Both the position numbers and the translations under genes were made by a program. A DNA stretch of 64,000 nt from Prorocentrum cordatum (taxonomy: Eukaryota; Sar; Dinophyceae; Prorocentrales; Prorocentraceae). This document shows, piece by piece, positions 42,040 through 52,290 of the stretch. Position 1 is the stretch's first letter, and the number at the start of each line of letters is the position of its first letter. The notes under the pieces were generated by a model that saw only the letters and a list, made by a program, of their open reading frames with translations, ran no database searches and was not told the origin of the DNA. The DNA is taken from contig CAUYUJ010003890.1 of NCBI GenBank assembly GCA_963575745.1, positions 1 to 64,000 of the forward strand. Direction: 5' to 3'.

Positions 42040-42382
42040 GGAGCCGACGACAAAAAGACAGCAGGCGGGCCGACAAAAAACAACACGCGGACCGACAAAA
42101 AACTTGCCCGACCAAAAAAATTGGCCCCGACAAAATGGGCCGACAAAAAAACATAAGCCCCGACAAGATGGTCCGACAAAAAAAAACACTGGCCCGACAC
42201 AAAAACCGGTCGTCGTGACAAAATGTTCAACAAAGTGCAGCGACAAAATTATGTTTGGCATCGGCGGCTGGGCGGATGCACTGTAAATTCACAGCCACGG
42301 CGCTTGCCCCTGCGATTTTGTCGGGCATTTTGTCGGGCACTTTGTCGGGCAGTCTGGCCGGGCATTTTGTCGAGGCGGTCCA
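42040..42382. repeat. Opposed CCGACAAAA and TTTTGTCGGG arrays
   Basis: About ten copies of CCGACAAAA or close variants, irregularly spaced, lie at 42043-42250. About 65 bases later the complement occurs four times (ATTTTGTCGGGC at 42314-42375). The two arrays face each other, so the transcript of either strand could form a set of alternative hairpins. No gene is seen here, or in 41711-42040. Confidence 0.8.
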
Positions 42383-42654
42383 GTTCCGCCTTGCGCTTGT
42401 GCCGCTTTCGCTTCGCGGTGAGCATCCCCAAGGGCCGCCCAATTGCCGGGGGCGGGGAAGGGGGGATGGGCGGGGAGGAGGACGAGGAGCAGCGGGGGCA
42501 GGATTGGATCACTCCCGCGGCATCTCCCAATGGGAAGACAGTACGACGATGCCGACGCCGATGCCCCTCCGTTGTCGTTATTCTGTCTGGTTCCATAGGG
42601 CGGTGCTCTTTGGCACGGCTGAGCGCGGCTTGAAATTCGCGCCATAACCCGAGA

Positions 42655-42840
42655 GGGCCCAGTGCGATCCCAGAGGCCTGTCATATCGCCGACCAACAAC
42701 CCAACAGGCCCCCATGAGGCCCCTCGACACGACGCCCCAAACGGATCTCAAGACTGTCCAAGAGAGCCCCAGAGGCCCAATAGGACCCCACCACCGCCCG
42801 AGGAGGCGCTTAAGAGAGCCCCAGGAGCCCAGGTGAGTTC
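42655..42840. repeat. G-rich repeat fragment, minus orientation
   Basis: Units such as CCCAGAGGCC, CCCCATGAGGCCCC and AAGAGAGCCCCAGGAG are the complement orientation of the family at 1-1560. It ends near 42840. Confidence 0.65.
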
Positions 42841-43059
42841 CAGATGCATGCCGACGTGAACGGGGCATCTCGAGGCCAACGAGGGCGGCGGTCAGGAGTG
42901 TTGGCCGACGGAAGCATGGAAAGAAACCGCACTCGTGACGGTAAGAAGGGCCAAAGTCACGACGATTTCACGATGCGAAAGGTTCAACACTTGACCCTTC
43001 CAATGTTCATCGCCGGCTATATTCAAGGCTCCCAGAGACGGCCGACGTTGCTCAATGCG

Positions 43060-43355
43060 ATCATCTGCGAGGGTCGGAAGCTCGACGCGGTCGCCCAGTG
43101 GCTCCAACAGTGCCCCAAACTGCTTGAAAACAATACGAGCGCCCGCAAAGATGCTGCAATTGGTCAATGAAGGCGCCCCCGGGGCCAAACCAGACTGCTA
43201 AGACTAAAGAGAAGATGGAATCGGCGTTCGCGCCCCCGCCTCAATAGGTTGCAGAGCGCCCAGCACGCCCCGAGGGGTAGCACAAATCGCCGCAGCATGG
43301 CCTGGAAGAGTCCGGAGGAGGTAGGCGCGGCCTACAACCCCCCCCTCGCGACCCT
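43060..43355. repeat. Diverged direct repeat, copy 1
   Basis: The segment with AATACGAGCGCCCGCAAA, ACGCCCCGAGGGG and GAGGTAGGCGCGGCCTAC matches 45385-45660 in order and orientation, at moderate identity. In both copies it ends in a C-rich tract of GCCCCTCC units. Sequence 43360-43520 is that C-rich tract. Confidence 0.75.
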
Positions 43356-43794
43356 CCCCCCCCCTTCGTTCCCCCCCCCTTCCTGCCCCTCCTCCGTCTT
43401 CTCCTCTTGCCCCCCACTTCCCCAATAATCCCCCCTCTATTCCCTTTCATCCCCCCGCCCCCCTCGTCGTCCTCGCTCTCTTCCCCCCCCCCCTGCCCCC
43501 CCTCGGCGCCCCCCCCGCGCTCGGGCGGCTTATGTTCCACGATCGCGTCGCGCTGTGGCGCCGAGCGCCCCGTGCCATGACGGTTGCGCACCGCTTTTCC
43601 GATTGCCCCGCGGAGCGCGTCTGGCGAGATTCGAATTCGCAATGCAAGCTTGCGCCCCGCTGCGACTTCAGGATCTACCATCGCCCTTGCGCGCGCGCGC
43701 GCGTTCAACGCCATTCGCGCGCGTCTTGTTCGAGCGCGCGCGTTGCGCTCGTGGTCGCGCTCTCACGCGGCTCTTTTGCGCGTCGTCTTTTTCC

Positions 43795-43845
43795 CCGACC
43801 TTGAGGGCGGGTTCCCGTTTAGTGCCCCCCTGGGGGGTCTGGGGG
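43795..43845. repeat. Left arm of a 1.4-kb-spaced inverted repeat
   Basis: CCTTGAGGGCGGGTTCCCGT and GTGCCCCCCTGGGGGG here are complemented at about 45190-45240 (GGGGGGCGCTAAACGGGACC, then CCCTCAAGGCC). Arms of about 45-50 bases enclose the direct repeat 43880-44640 and the A-rich island. They may be the ends of a composite or foldback insertion. Confidence 0.6.
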
Positions 43846-43869
43846 GGGGGGCCGGGCCCCCCTCCCACC

Positions 43870-44680
43870 CGCGGGGGGAACGCCGGCGGAAGCCGGCGGA
43901 AGATGGCGGAAGACGGCCTCATTTCGGCAGACGCGATTCCGCGCGGCACGGGCGGCCCCAAGGTGGTCGGCAAGATGTTCCGAGAGGGCGCGAGTCGCCA
44001 TCAGGTCGATCCAGGCCGTCCAAGATCGCGCCCGGGTGGCCCAGGGAGCTGACAGGACGCTTCGGGAGGCTTCCGGGTGGCCCTCCCAGAGAGCCCCCAG
44101 TGTCAAAATGCATGGTTTTCTTTGGGTCGTTGCACGTTGTCTTGCTTTCGCGCCTTCGGCTTGCCGACGCGCCAAGACATCCCGAGAGGGCCCAAAAACC
44201 GCCCAATGACGGCCCAGAGGCCCCCAAGAACGCGCCCAGACGCTCCAAGACGCCCTCGCGACGGCCCAAGAAGCCCCCACGACGGCCTCCGAAGGCTCCA
44301 GGAACGGCCCAGAAATACATCCAGAGTAGAAGCAGCAACCAGCATTTCAAGGTCGCCGCGCAAAAAAATCTTCAGGAGGCCCCACGCGGCCCCCAGCAGG
44401 CACCAAACATCGCGCCCAGACGGCCCAGGGAGCCCCCAGGGCGTCTCGGGAGGCCTCCGAGAGGCCCCCCAAGAGAGCCCCAAGCGTCAACGTGTATGGG
44501 TTGTTGCTGAGTTTTTAAAAGTTTCTCGGATTCCCGCGCGTTCGGTTCGCCGACGGTCCAAAACAGCCCACGAGGGCCCAAAGACCGCCCCAAGACGGCC
44601 TAAGAGGCCTGCAACAGAGCGCTCAGACAATCCAACGTGCCCTCAAGACGGCCCCAGACGCCCCCCAGAGATATAAGAAG
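43870..44680. repeat. Direct repeat copy 2 of the palindrome centre
   Basis: This segment repeats 39950-40680 in the same orientation, including GGCAGACGCGATTCCGCGCG-like sequence, CGAGTCGCCATCAGGTCGAT and the GTGTCAAAATGCATGG link at 44100. The next link, GCGTCAACGTGTATGG, is at 44486, again about 385 bases further on. Confidence 0.8.
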
Positions 44681-44689
44681 AAACTAACG

Positions 44690-45185
44690 AACAGAATGAG
44701 GTAGAACAAGACAGAGCTGACGTCCGCAAGTGAAGTTAACAAAGAACGAAAAAAAGGAAAAGACAAGACAGCAATGAAAAATAACAGAAAAGAAGCCCCC
44801 AGAGGACGAAAACTTAAAAGGACAGGGATATAAGAGAATAACTGGGGAACAAGAAAAAACGGAACCAGAAAAGACGAGTACGGCATAGAGAAAGAAATAA
44901 GACAATAACAAGCATATAGAGATAAAAGAAGACTTTAACAAACAAACGACAAAAAATTGAAAACAAGAAACAATGACAGATAGCAAAAAATACAATAGTA
45001 ACAGAAAAAACAGCCGGCACGGCAGACAAAAGACCAGAGAAGGAAAGATAACACACTGAGACGGAAAAGAAGACAAAAATTAACAAAAACGTAAGTAACG
45101 GAAAAGACTACAAGGAACCCCGCGATTAAAGAAAACGAACAATTACAAATAAACAAAAATACACGAACAAACGAGACAAGGACAC
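44690..45185. other. A-rich island
   Basis: About 500 bases are A-dominated (AAAGAAC, GACAAAAAT, ACAAACG) in an otherwise GC-rich region, with an abrupt left edge after CCCCCCAGAGATATAAG. Minus-strand frames are Phe/Leu/Ser-rich from the T-rich complement and are not coding. The change of composition suggests inserted DNA. Confidence 0.7.
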
Positions 45186-45384
45186 TACCTCGGACCCCCA
45201 GGGGGGCGCTAAACGGGACCCCCCCCCTCAAGGCCGGGGGAAAAGGGCCAGGATTACAAAGGTTCCACGTTCGGAAAAAAAAAAAAGTCAAACATTTGAC
45301 TCTTCCGACGTCATTCGCCTTGTTTTGTCTCGCAGCCCCCCGCTGACCGCCAACGCGGTTAAAAATGGCCATCTGAGAAAATCG

Positions 45385-45780
45385 TCAGCACGATGCGATC
45401 GCCCAAGGGCCCCAATGGCACCCCGAACTGTTTGAAAATAATACGGGCGCCCGCAAACACTATAAACATGGTCGACGGAGGCGCCCCCAAGACCACGTCA
45501 CTCTGCCAGGACAAAAGACATGACAATGGCGTTCGTGCCCGCACTTTTGCAGGGCGCAGGGCGCCCAACGCGCCCCGAGGGGCAGCAAGAGTCGCCGCAG
45601 GATGGCCCGGATGAATCCAGAGGAGGTAGACGCGGCCTACAACCTCCACCTCCCCCTCGCGGCCCCCCACCCCCCCCTCGCCCCCCTCCGTCCTGCCCCT
45701 CCCCCACCTCCTCCTCTTACTCCCCACTCCCCCCCCCGTCCTCCCCCCCCCCTCTCATCCTTTCCCCCCCCGTCATCCCT
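45385..45780. repeat. Diverged direct repeat, copy 2
   Basis: This is the second copy of 43060-43355, with ACTGTTTGAAAATAATACGG, CGCCCCGAGGGGCAGC and GAGGTAGACGCGGCCTAC, again followed by a C-rich tract (45640-45780). The stretch 45780-46385 has no gene; repeated ATCGTG and GCACGAT phrases near 46030-46140 are noted only. Confidence 0.75.
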
Positions 45781-46489
45781 GCGTTCCCCCATGCTCTCCT
45801 GTTCAATCCCCGTCGTTATCACCCCCTCCTTTTTCCCCCATTCCTCCTGCTTGTCCCCGCGAGTCCCCTCCCCGCCCTGCCCCCATCCCGATCCGCGCGC
45901 GGGCGCAGGGGCGTGAGGGTTGGAAGCAAGTACAATGTTCAGATACGACGCGGGGCACGACCTGCGCGCGGGCACAGCTATCGCGACGGCTGGGGGCTAT
46001 ATATAACGATGCTAACATGTTAAAATTCGCACAATGGCACGATCCGCTGCCGGGCACAAGGATCGTAAAGGCCAGGGGTAGGATCGGGCGATGTTCCAAT
46101 CCGTCGACGGCACGATTTGCGAGCATGCACAAAAATCGTGAGGGTTGGGTGTCCTCCAGGCGCCTGCGACACGGCCGCGGGGCCCACGCCGTGGGCGTCC
46201 ACGTATCAGGGCGGAAACGCGCCATGCAACGTTGCGCAATGCAGCGACTCACGTCACGGCGCACTGCGGAGCGCCGCTTCTTGCGCGCATGATGTGTGAG
46301 ATTTTTGCGACACGCGCATTGAATCTGTGTGGTTGGGCCTTAGGGACGGTATCTGATGCATGCGTTATGACAACGTTGGAACAACTTAAGTGATGGCAAT
46401 AAAGACACGCGCGCGATGCGTGGGTGGCGGTTGGCCCCATAGTCCAAGTTGGGACGTGCGCACGATAGCGCCATCCTTCGGCGCCACCA

Positions 46490-47882
46490 AAACAAATTTC
46501 AAACACATGCAAAAATAGTTTGTCGGAGCTTCGGTTTTGTTTCCTGGTGGGCGCAAGACCTGATTCCTGGTCGTCATTCGCGGCCCCGATGAGCTCCGTC
46601 GGATCGTTCTCGTAGAGAGCCCCCGCGAAGCTGTTGAAAGCTCGGCGTCGGTCTCCAGCTGTTCCTGCGTTGCCCTGATTGGGGCAATCCTTCGCTCGGT
46701 GCCCTCGGTCTCCACAGAAAGAGATGTGTCGCGGTCAATGGTCGTCTGGTTCGCCGTCGTGTTCTTCGTGTTGTCCTGCGCAGTGCCCTTGCCTTTGGGC
46801 TTACTCTTCGGTTGGTTCCTTTCCTTGCCTTTACCCTTCCTTGGAGGTCCTCCACGGCTGACCGCGCGTCCACGTCCGGCGCCTGGTTGTCCCGGTAGCG
46901 CGTCGTAGGCTCCAAGCCCTACCACCGGAAAGAAGCCCCTCGCGTTCTTCACTTCGTTGATGAGTCGACGTGCTTCTTGGAAACGTTCTCGACGCGGCGT
47001 AGGCGGTCTCCGTCCAGTCGTCGAAATCTCCGCCTTCATTGGGCAACGCGGCGGCTGCCAGTCCATCCTCGCCTGCTTCTTGTTCAGCTCGTTCTCCTGG
47101 GCCCGCGCCCGCGTAGGGGATCAGGTCCTCTGCGGCTGTCATCGCTGTCTCGGTCAGGTCGCTGGCCTCCCCGAAGCCGTCTTTGTAGGCCTCCTCGTAG
47201 ACCTCCTCCGCGTAGGCCGCCAGCTCATCGGAGTCCTCGAAGATGGCATGAACTCCTCCACGAGCTTTGTAACCTTTTTGTCGATCTCGCGCCGCCAGTT
47301 GTTCGTCTGACCACTGCTCTGCCAGCGCCTTCTTCACGTCATTGTACATATAGGAATTGCCGCGTGCCCCTGATGTCGCCAGCACAGCTGCCTGCTCTGA
47401 TGGATCTAGGCCTGTCCCATCCAAGAGAATTAGTCCCGAGATGAACTCGTGCATAAATCCTGTCGCTGGGATGTCGTCGCATACTGCATGGAGGGCCTTC
47501 CCGATCTTGCTCGCGTGGATGTCAAATCTCGAAACCCATCTTTTTTTACCCTCTCCCGGGTTTCGGTCAACTCCTTTCATGAACTCTCTCCACTTCGTAA
47601 CTGCCTCCTGCATGGTGACCGTACCTCTGATGCCCTTCAGCGCTGATACCACCTGTTCGGCTCCGTCCTCTTTGATCAAGTCCTCTGTTGCGACCTTTTG
47701 GCCTCGTGCCACTGCTGTGGGTCCTCACCCATGGCCTGCAGTAGTCGTGGCCCGAGGTATATGCGCTCCTCCTTCTTTGTGCCCAGGACCCACAGTTTGA
47801 CCTTCTCCTCGAAACTCTCGAGAGTTGATGTTTCCCCATTCCACGTCGGTATTTTTAGGCCGCCTCCATTCTCATTTGCCAT
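46490..47882 (-). pseudogene. Copia-type gag remnant (element B)
   Basis: Translation would start at ATG 47882 (MANENGGGLKIPTWNGE), about 50 bases from the primer-binding site. The body has WVLGTKKEERIYLGPRLLQ, then, after a frameshift near 47705, KWREFMKGVDRNPGEGKKRW, MHEFISGLILLDGTGLDPSE and NDVKKALAEQWSDEQLAARD. This is the helical capsid-like pattern of dinoflagellate copia gag. A second frameshift near 46985 leads into a Gly/Lys-rich linker, and a third frame near 46700 holds FCGDRGHRAKDCPNQ, a zinc knuckle whose first Cys is replaced. Gag would package element RNA; three frames in one protein show that it is dead. Confidence 0.75.
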
Positions 47883-47930
47883 CTTGAACTTGGAGATCGA
47901 CTTGTGAATCTCGAAGTGGGCTGCCACTTC

Positions 47931-47942
47931 GTCTCGCTACCA
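47931..47942 (-). promoter_or_regulatory. Primer-binding site of element B
   Basis: On the minus strand the sequence reads TGGTAGCGAGAC, beginning with the TGG complementary to a tRNA CCA end. TGGTAGCG is also the start of the primer-binding site at 57584-57600. It lies between the putative LTR and the gag start, where a copia primer site belongs. Confidence 0.65.
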
Positions 47943-47943
47943 A

Positions 47944-48148
47944 TGTCAGTGGAGCGTGCTATTTCACGGATCTCAGCCTTTCGCTTCGAGATGTCCTCAC
48001 AATCTGAAAGGGTACTGAAGCTATGTCCACGAACGTGTCCTAAAGACGAGTCCAGGATGCTGTCAGGGTCGGCGGAGGGCACGTAGTGGCGGAAGAATGG
48101 CGGGATGACGAGAAGAGAAAATAGATACGTTGTTGAATAATCAATACA
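47944..48148 (-). mobile_element. Probable 5' LTR of element B
   Basis: On the minus strand this 205-base stretch begins TGTATTGATTATTC and ends CACTGACA, one base before the primer-binding site, so it has the TG...CA ends of an LTR. No second copy was found in the window, so the call rests on position and end sequence only. Confidence 0.5.
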
Positions 48149-48350
48149 GGATTTCGCGCCTGGTCCCCCTGAGCTTCGGACCGAGGTGAGATACTGTAAA
48201 TCACCACACATGCTAGCAAACGGCTCGTGCCAAAGTTGCTATGGACGAATCAGGCAAATAGGCTCATTCACTGAGGGTTGTCTTCCCTCTCTGTTCTTAC
48301 TGCACCTGTTTCACTGCTCCCCCACTGAAACTGACATGGGGGAGTGGGGG

Positions 48351-48550
48351 GGGCTTCTGCGACCCAGAAAATCAACGAATCGACACCGAATGTGGAATCA
48401 CTTCTGATGGGTTTTTCGGGGGGCAGGTTCTAGATGTTGGGGCATATTTGGAAGGGCCGAAAACCATGCCGTGGCATGGCGCTGGAAACAATGACGCCAG
48501 CGCTGCAGCGGGAACGCGATTCGGAACGAGGGGAAGCGCGGAAATGAGGT
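48351..48550. repeat. 200-base direct repeat, copy 1
   Basis: GGGCTTCTGCGACCCAGAAA starts at 48351 and again at 48631; the two copies stay clearly similar for about 200 bases, including TCTAGATGTTGGGG and ACCATGCCGTGGCATGGCGC (a 12-base palindrome CATGCCGTGGCATG-like core). Shorter subrepeats around GCTGCAGCGGGA and ATTCGGAACGAG lie in the tail. Confidence 0.88.
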
Positions 48551-48630
48551 CAACGCTGCAGCGGGAGCACCATTCGGCACGAGCGTAGCCTGACGTAATT
48601 AGCATAGCGTGGCGACGCCCCTAAAGTGGG

Positions 48631-48830
48631 GGGCTTCTGCGACCCAGAAAGTCAACGAATCGACACCGAATGTGGAATCACGTCCGATGGTTTTTTCGGG
48701 TGGCACATGTCTAGATGTTGGGGCCGATTTGGAAGGACCGAACACCATGCCGTGGCATGGCGCTGGAAATAATGACGCCAACGCTGCACGGGAGCGCGAT
48801 TCGGAACGAGCGGAAGAGCGGAACTGAGGC
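48631..48830. repeat. 200-base direct repeat, copy 2
   Basis: This is the second copy of 48351-48550, offset by 280 bases. Differences are scattered substitutions and small indels. From 48880 to 49250 there is no recognised gene. Confidence 0.88.
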
Positions 48831-49276
48831 CAGCGCTGGAACGAACGGTAGCTCGAGAATGAGGCCAGCGCTTCAGCGAGAGCAGCATGATGTGAACAAA
48901 ACCCCAGCGAAACCCCAATCAAAAACTAGTACGCGGAGGGGGGCCAAATATCTCCCGGACGTCACCAGGGGAGAGAGGAGAGTAGTAGTACATTCAAATT
49001 GTGTAATTGTGGAGGAGGATGGAGGGGGAGGAGTAGCAGGAGGAGGGGGGGGGGCAAAACTACAGACCTCCCTCGGTCAGGGCTCGGATTGCGCCGCGTG
49101 CCCGACCAAATCCGTACCCTACCCCGACGCCCATCGAGTTGCGCAAACTGTCGATCGGCGAGGGTGGGTTCGGATGTCGCCGCCGACCGATGTTTTTTTT
49201 TTCTGTCTGCCCTCCTCCCGGCCTCGTGCAGCACGTCGCACCGCCGCCGCGTCGCGCCGCACACCTCTCCCCCCGA

Positions 49277-49277
<1 letters not shown>

Positions 49278-49312
<35 letters not shown>

Positions 49313-49317
49313 AACGA
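49278..49317. repeat. GAC microsatellite
   Basis: A near-perfect run of GACGACGAC units. It is followed by GAGGAGGA and GATCGAGG low-complexity DNA (49380-49530) in which ATCGAGGATCGAGAATCGAG repeats are seen. Confidence 0.9.
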
Positions 49318-49607
49318 CGGTGTGGAGGGCTGGGCGGCATGGAGAGGCGGCTGGCGGGCAGCGCTTCCGATGCGCTCCTGGAGGCCGAGGGGGGCGTAGA
49401 GGAGGAGGATCGAAAATCGAGTCGAGGATCGAGAATCGAGGATCGATGAGGAGGAGGAGGACGAGGAGGCGGAGGTGGAGGAGGAGGAGGAGGAGGATCG
49501 AGCGGCAAAGAGAAGGATCGAGGGTCGAAGGTCGGCGGCGGCGGCAGCGCTCCACAAGAGTCCAAGTAGGGTCGGACTAGGAAGGACTGGGGGGGATACC
49601 CCCACTT

Positions 49608-49817
49608 GGCGGCGAGCGAGGGGGGAAGTGAGAAGGAGAAGGTCTTCTCAGAACAGAAGGCGGCGGGACTTCTCAGAAACCCTCGCGCCTTGTGAGAAGT
49701 TTGCTGTGTCTTCGGGGAAGGCTTAGAAAACCTCTCGTAAGGCTGGGGGACTTCCGAACCTTCTGAGAAGGTCTTCTCCTTCTCACCTCCCGGAGACCTC
49801 CCCCCTCGCTCGCCGCC
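49608..49817. mobile_element. CTTCTCA-type foldback element, copy 1
   Basis: The ends are inverted: GGCGGCGAGCGAGGGGGGA at 49608 against the complementary TCGCTCGCCGCC ending at 49817. A second arm pair, 49628-49653 with 49760-49785 (GTGAGAAGGAGAAG...CTCAGAA), matches at 24 of 26 positions. The interior has further CTTCTCAGAA and CTTCTGAGAAG palindromic pieces. There is no coding capacity. A second member is at 51457-51641. Confidence 0.75.
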
Positions 49818-50084
49818 GACCCACATCAGAATGCTCGGCACCTCACGACACGAAGGGGCACTAGCGGCAGCCCCGCGCATGCACAGGGGGCGCCAGTGCA
49901 CAGCCCATGCCGATGAGGCCCCCAACCATATCGTGCGGAGGGGATGAGCGCAAGGTCCCTCCACCCATCCACGGGTCACCAGCAAGCAGCAGCGATCCCA
50001 GAGAAGAAAGCAGGAGCGATTGCCGTGCGGAGCCCGAGACACAGCGCGCGTGCGCCCAGCATCCGCACGCGGACACCAGGCTTC

Positions 50085-50148
50085 ACACACAAGCACACAC
50101 ACAACACACACACACAACACACACAACACACACAACACACACACACAC

Positions 50149-50193
<45 letters not shown>

Positions 50194-50253
50194 CACCACA
50201 CACCACACACCACACACAACACACACACACACACGCACACATACACACACAGC
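50085..50253. repeat. CA dinucleotide tract
   Basis: ACACACAC runs with AACACA, GCACAC and CCACAC interruptions over about 170 bases. It gives His/Thr-rich and Val/Cys-rich frames, not genes. Confidence 0.95.
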
Positions 50254-50584
50254 CGTGCCCCAAGCAGGGAACACCACACGAGGGGGAGGGGAGGAGAGGC
50301 CACAGGCCCCGCGGAGCGGGAAAGGCGATATGAGCGGGGAGGGACTCGCATCGGCGCCAAAGAGCCAAGCTAGCACGGCTGCACTTCCCAGGGGCGCATA
50401 GCACTCGCAACGCACGCACAGAAACAAAAACGGACAGTCCAGGGGAGGCAGTATGGCGAAAAGCTTCTCGCGAGCGTGATGAATTCACGCGACTGGACCG
50501 CCCACTAAAGGACAGCGCTGCACGACAGAGTGCGGAGGGCTGAGGCACCGACTATGTGGACGCCTCGATCACCCTCGAAGGTCG

Positions 50585-51265
50585 AGGCGGAGGAGGAAGA
50601 TCGAGGGTCGAGGGCCGAGGAGGAGGAGGAGGAGGAGGAGGAGGAGGAGGAGGAGGAGCAGAACCCCCCCCATGGAGGCCGAGGGTGCGGCCGCCCCCCC
50701 CCCCCGTGCAGCCAAGAGGGGGGGTGGCCCCGCTCAGCTGGCGTGGGGCGGGCTCCTCTCCTCCTCCTCCTCCTCCTCCTCCTCCTCCTCCTCCTGACCA
50801 TCTCCATTCTCCTCGACACCCCCTCGACCCTCGATCCTCTTCCTCCTCCTCCCCTCCTCCTCCTCCTCCTCCTCTCCCTCCTCCTCCGCTCTCGGTCCTC
50901 CAGCTCTTCCTCCTTATTGCGCCGCCCCCTCCTCTTTTCCTTTCCCTTTGCCGACCTTGTGGCTGCGCGATCTCGCCCGCGCTTCCGCCATCGTCTGGGC
51001 CACGCGGGCCAGGGGCCCTGAGGCATCGCCGACTTGGCCGAGCGGGCACGAGAGCCCCTCGCCGCAAATCCTCCTCTTCCTTCTTCGATTCTACCCTCGA
51101 TCCTCCGGTTCCTCCTCCACCTCCTCCTCCTCCTCCTCCTCCCCGAGCCTCGATCCTCCAGTTGTTCCTCTTCCCTCTGTGCTCTCTTATTATTCCTCCT
51201 CCTCCTCCTCCTCCTCCTCCTCCTCCTCCTCCTCCTCCTCCTCCTCGAGCCTCCATCCTCGACCC
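50585..51265. repeat. GAGGAG then TCCTCC low-complexity block
   Basis: A short purine tract (50585-50660, GAGGAGGAGG) is followed by pyrimidine tracts of TCCTCC units (50757-50795, 50840-50890, 51110-51145, 51195-51245). The first and later tracts are complementary. GATCGAGG and CCTCGATC phrases recur between them, so the whole block is loosely palindromic. No gene is supported. Confidence 0.85.
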
Positions 51266-51456
51266 TCCTCCGCCCCTTGGACCCCGGCGGGAGGGGGCGG
51301 CGCGGGGTGGGCTCGGGGAGAAGCGCGGGGCGGGGAGAAGAGGCAGCAACGCACATAGTCATACTAACTCACGGCGCACGCCTAAGAAGCATCGACGGGG
51401 CTTCTCGGGCCACGGCGGATTTCGGCCACGAGCAAGCCGCCCGACCTAGATCCCGT

Positions 51457-51641
51457 CGGCGGCGAGTATGGGGGGGAAGTGAGAAGAAACGGGCCTTCTC
51501 AGAACGAACGGAAGTCCTCCGGCCTTCTGAACCTGTTTTCTCAGCCTTCCCCGAAAACGCACTCAGAAGGCTAGAGGCCTTCTGAAAGAGGAAAAAAAAA
51601 CGCCCCGCCGCCTTCTCACTTCCCCCTTTCGCTCGATGCCG
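51457..51641. mobile_element. CTTCTCA-type foldback element, copy 2
   Basis: The left end CGGCGGCGAGTATGGGGGGG and following AAGTGAGAAG pair with CTTCTCACTTCCCCCTTTCG and GCTCGATGCCG at the right end. The interior repeats CCTTCTCAGAA and CAGAAGGC pieces as in copy 1. Length is 185 bases against 210 in copy 1. Confidence 0.7.
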
Positions 51642-51775
51642 ATCCTAGGAGCGGCCTGAAAATCGAAGCCTCTCCTGAGCCCCAAAAAGGCCCTTCTCTC
51701 TCTTGGTTGTGCTAGAGCAGGGGCCGGCCGTCCCGGCACTCCTATAGGTAGGCCTACCTCGCAATGCTGTCAGAA

Positions 51776-51997
51776 TCCGCGGAATCGCGCTAGCGTTCTG
51801 CGAGTGGACTGGGCCACGCAGAGCCTGGCATCACAATGATCTTATCGCCCCAGGGCGCTACAGCCAGAACGGTCACAAACCATGAGCCCCGTCATCAAAG
51901 TCTCGTGCTACACCCGATCCGCAACTCGCAGCTCGCTGGCATAGAAACGGACGCTAGACATACCAAAGCGAATCGGGGGGGGTGTTTCTGTACTGCA
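51776..51997 (-). mobile_element. 3' LTR of retrotransposon C
   Basis: On the minus strand it starts TGCAGTACAGAA next to the polypurine tract and ends TTCCGCGGA. It shares with the 5' LTR the end TCCGCGGAATCGCGC (plus strand), CTGGGCCACGCAG, GCCTGGCATCA, CCAGAACGGT and GCGAATCGGGGGG-like sequence. Identity is above 90 % by eye in the first 57 bases and lower after that. Confidence 0.85.
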
Positions 51998-52007
51998 CTC
52001 CTCCTTT
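51998..52007 (-). promoter_or_regulatory. Polypurine tract of retrotransposon C
   Basis: The minus strand reads AAAGGAGGAG immediately before the TG start of the 3' LTR. Such a tract primes plus-strand DNA synthesis in LTR retroelements. Confidence 0.7.
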
Positions 52008-52290
52008 GGCCCTGGGCGTAGCCTCGGGCGCACCTTCCTGAACAGAAGCCGTCATGAGACACCCCAGCACAAACTCAACCTGGTACCGATGCCCATCGGC
52101 ATGTCGAATGTGTCCTCTGAGGGCCAGCACCGCAATGCTGGGCCCCTTCGCGCCCTCAAGCCTCCTGCGAGGAACAGTGTTTTCAAACAGGCGACGCACA
52201 ACAACGATGTGCGTCGAGCATATGTAGCGTGGTGCGCCTGCACCACGCGGAGGACGCGGCCCCCGATGGCCTCATTCACTTGCGGCCTGC

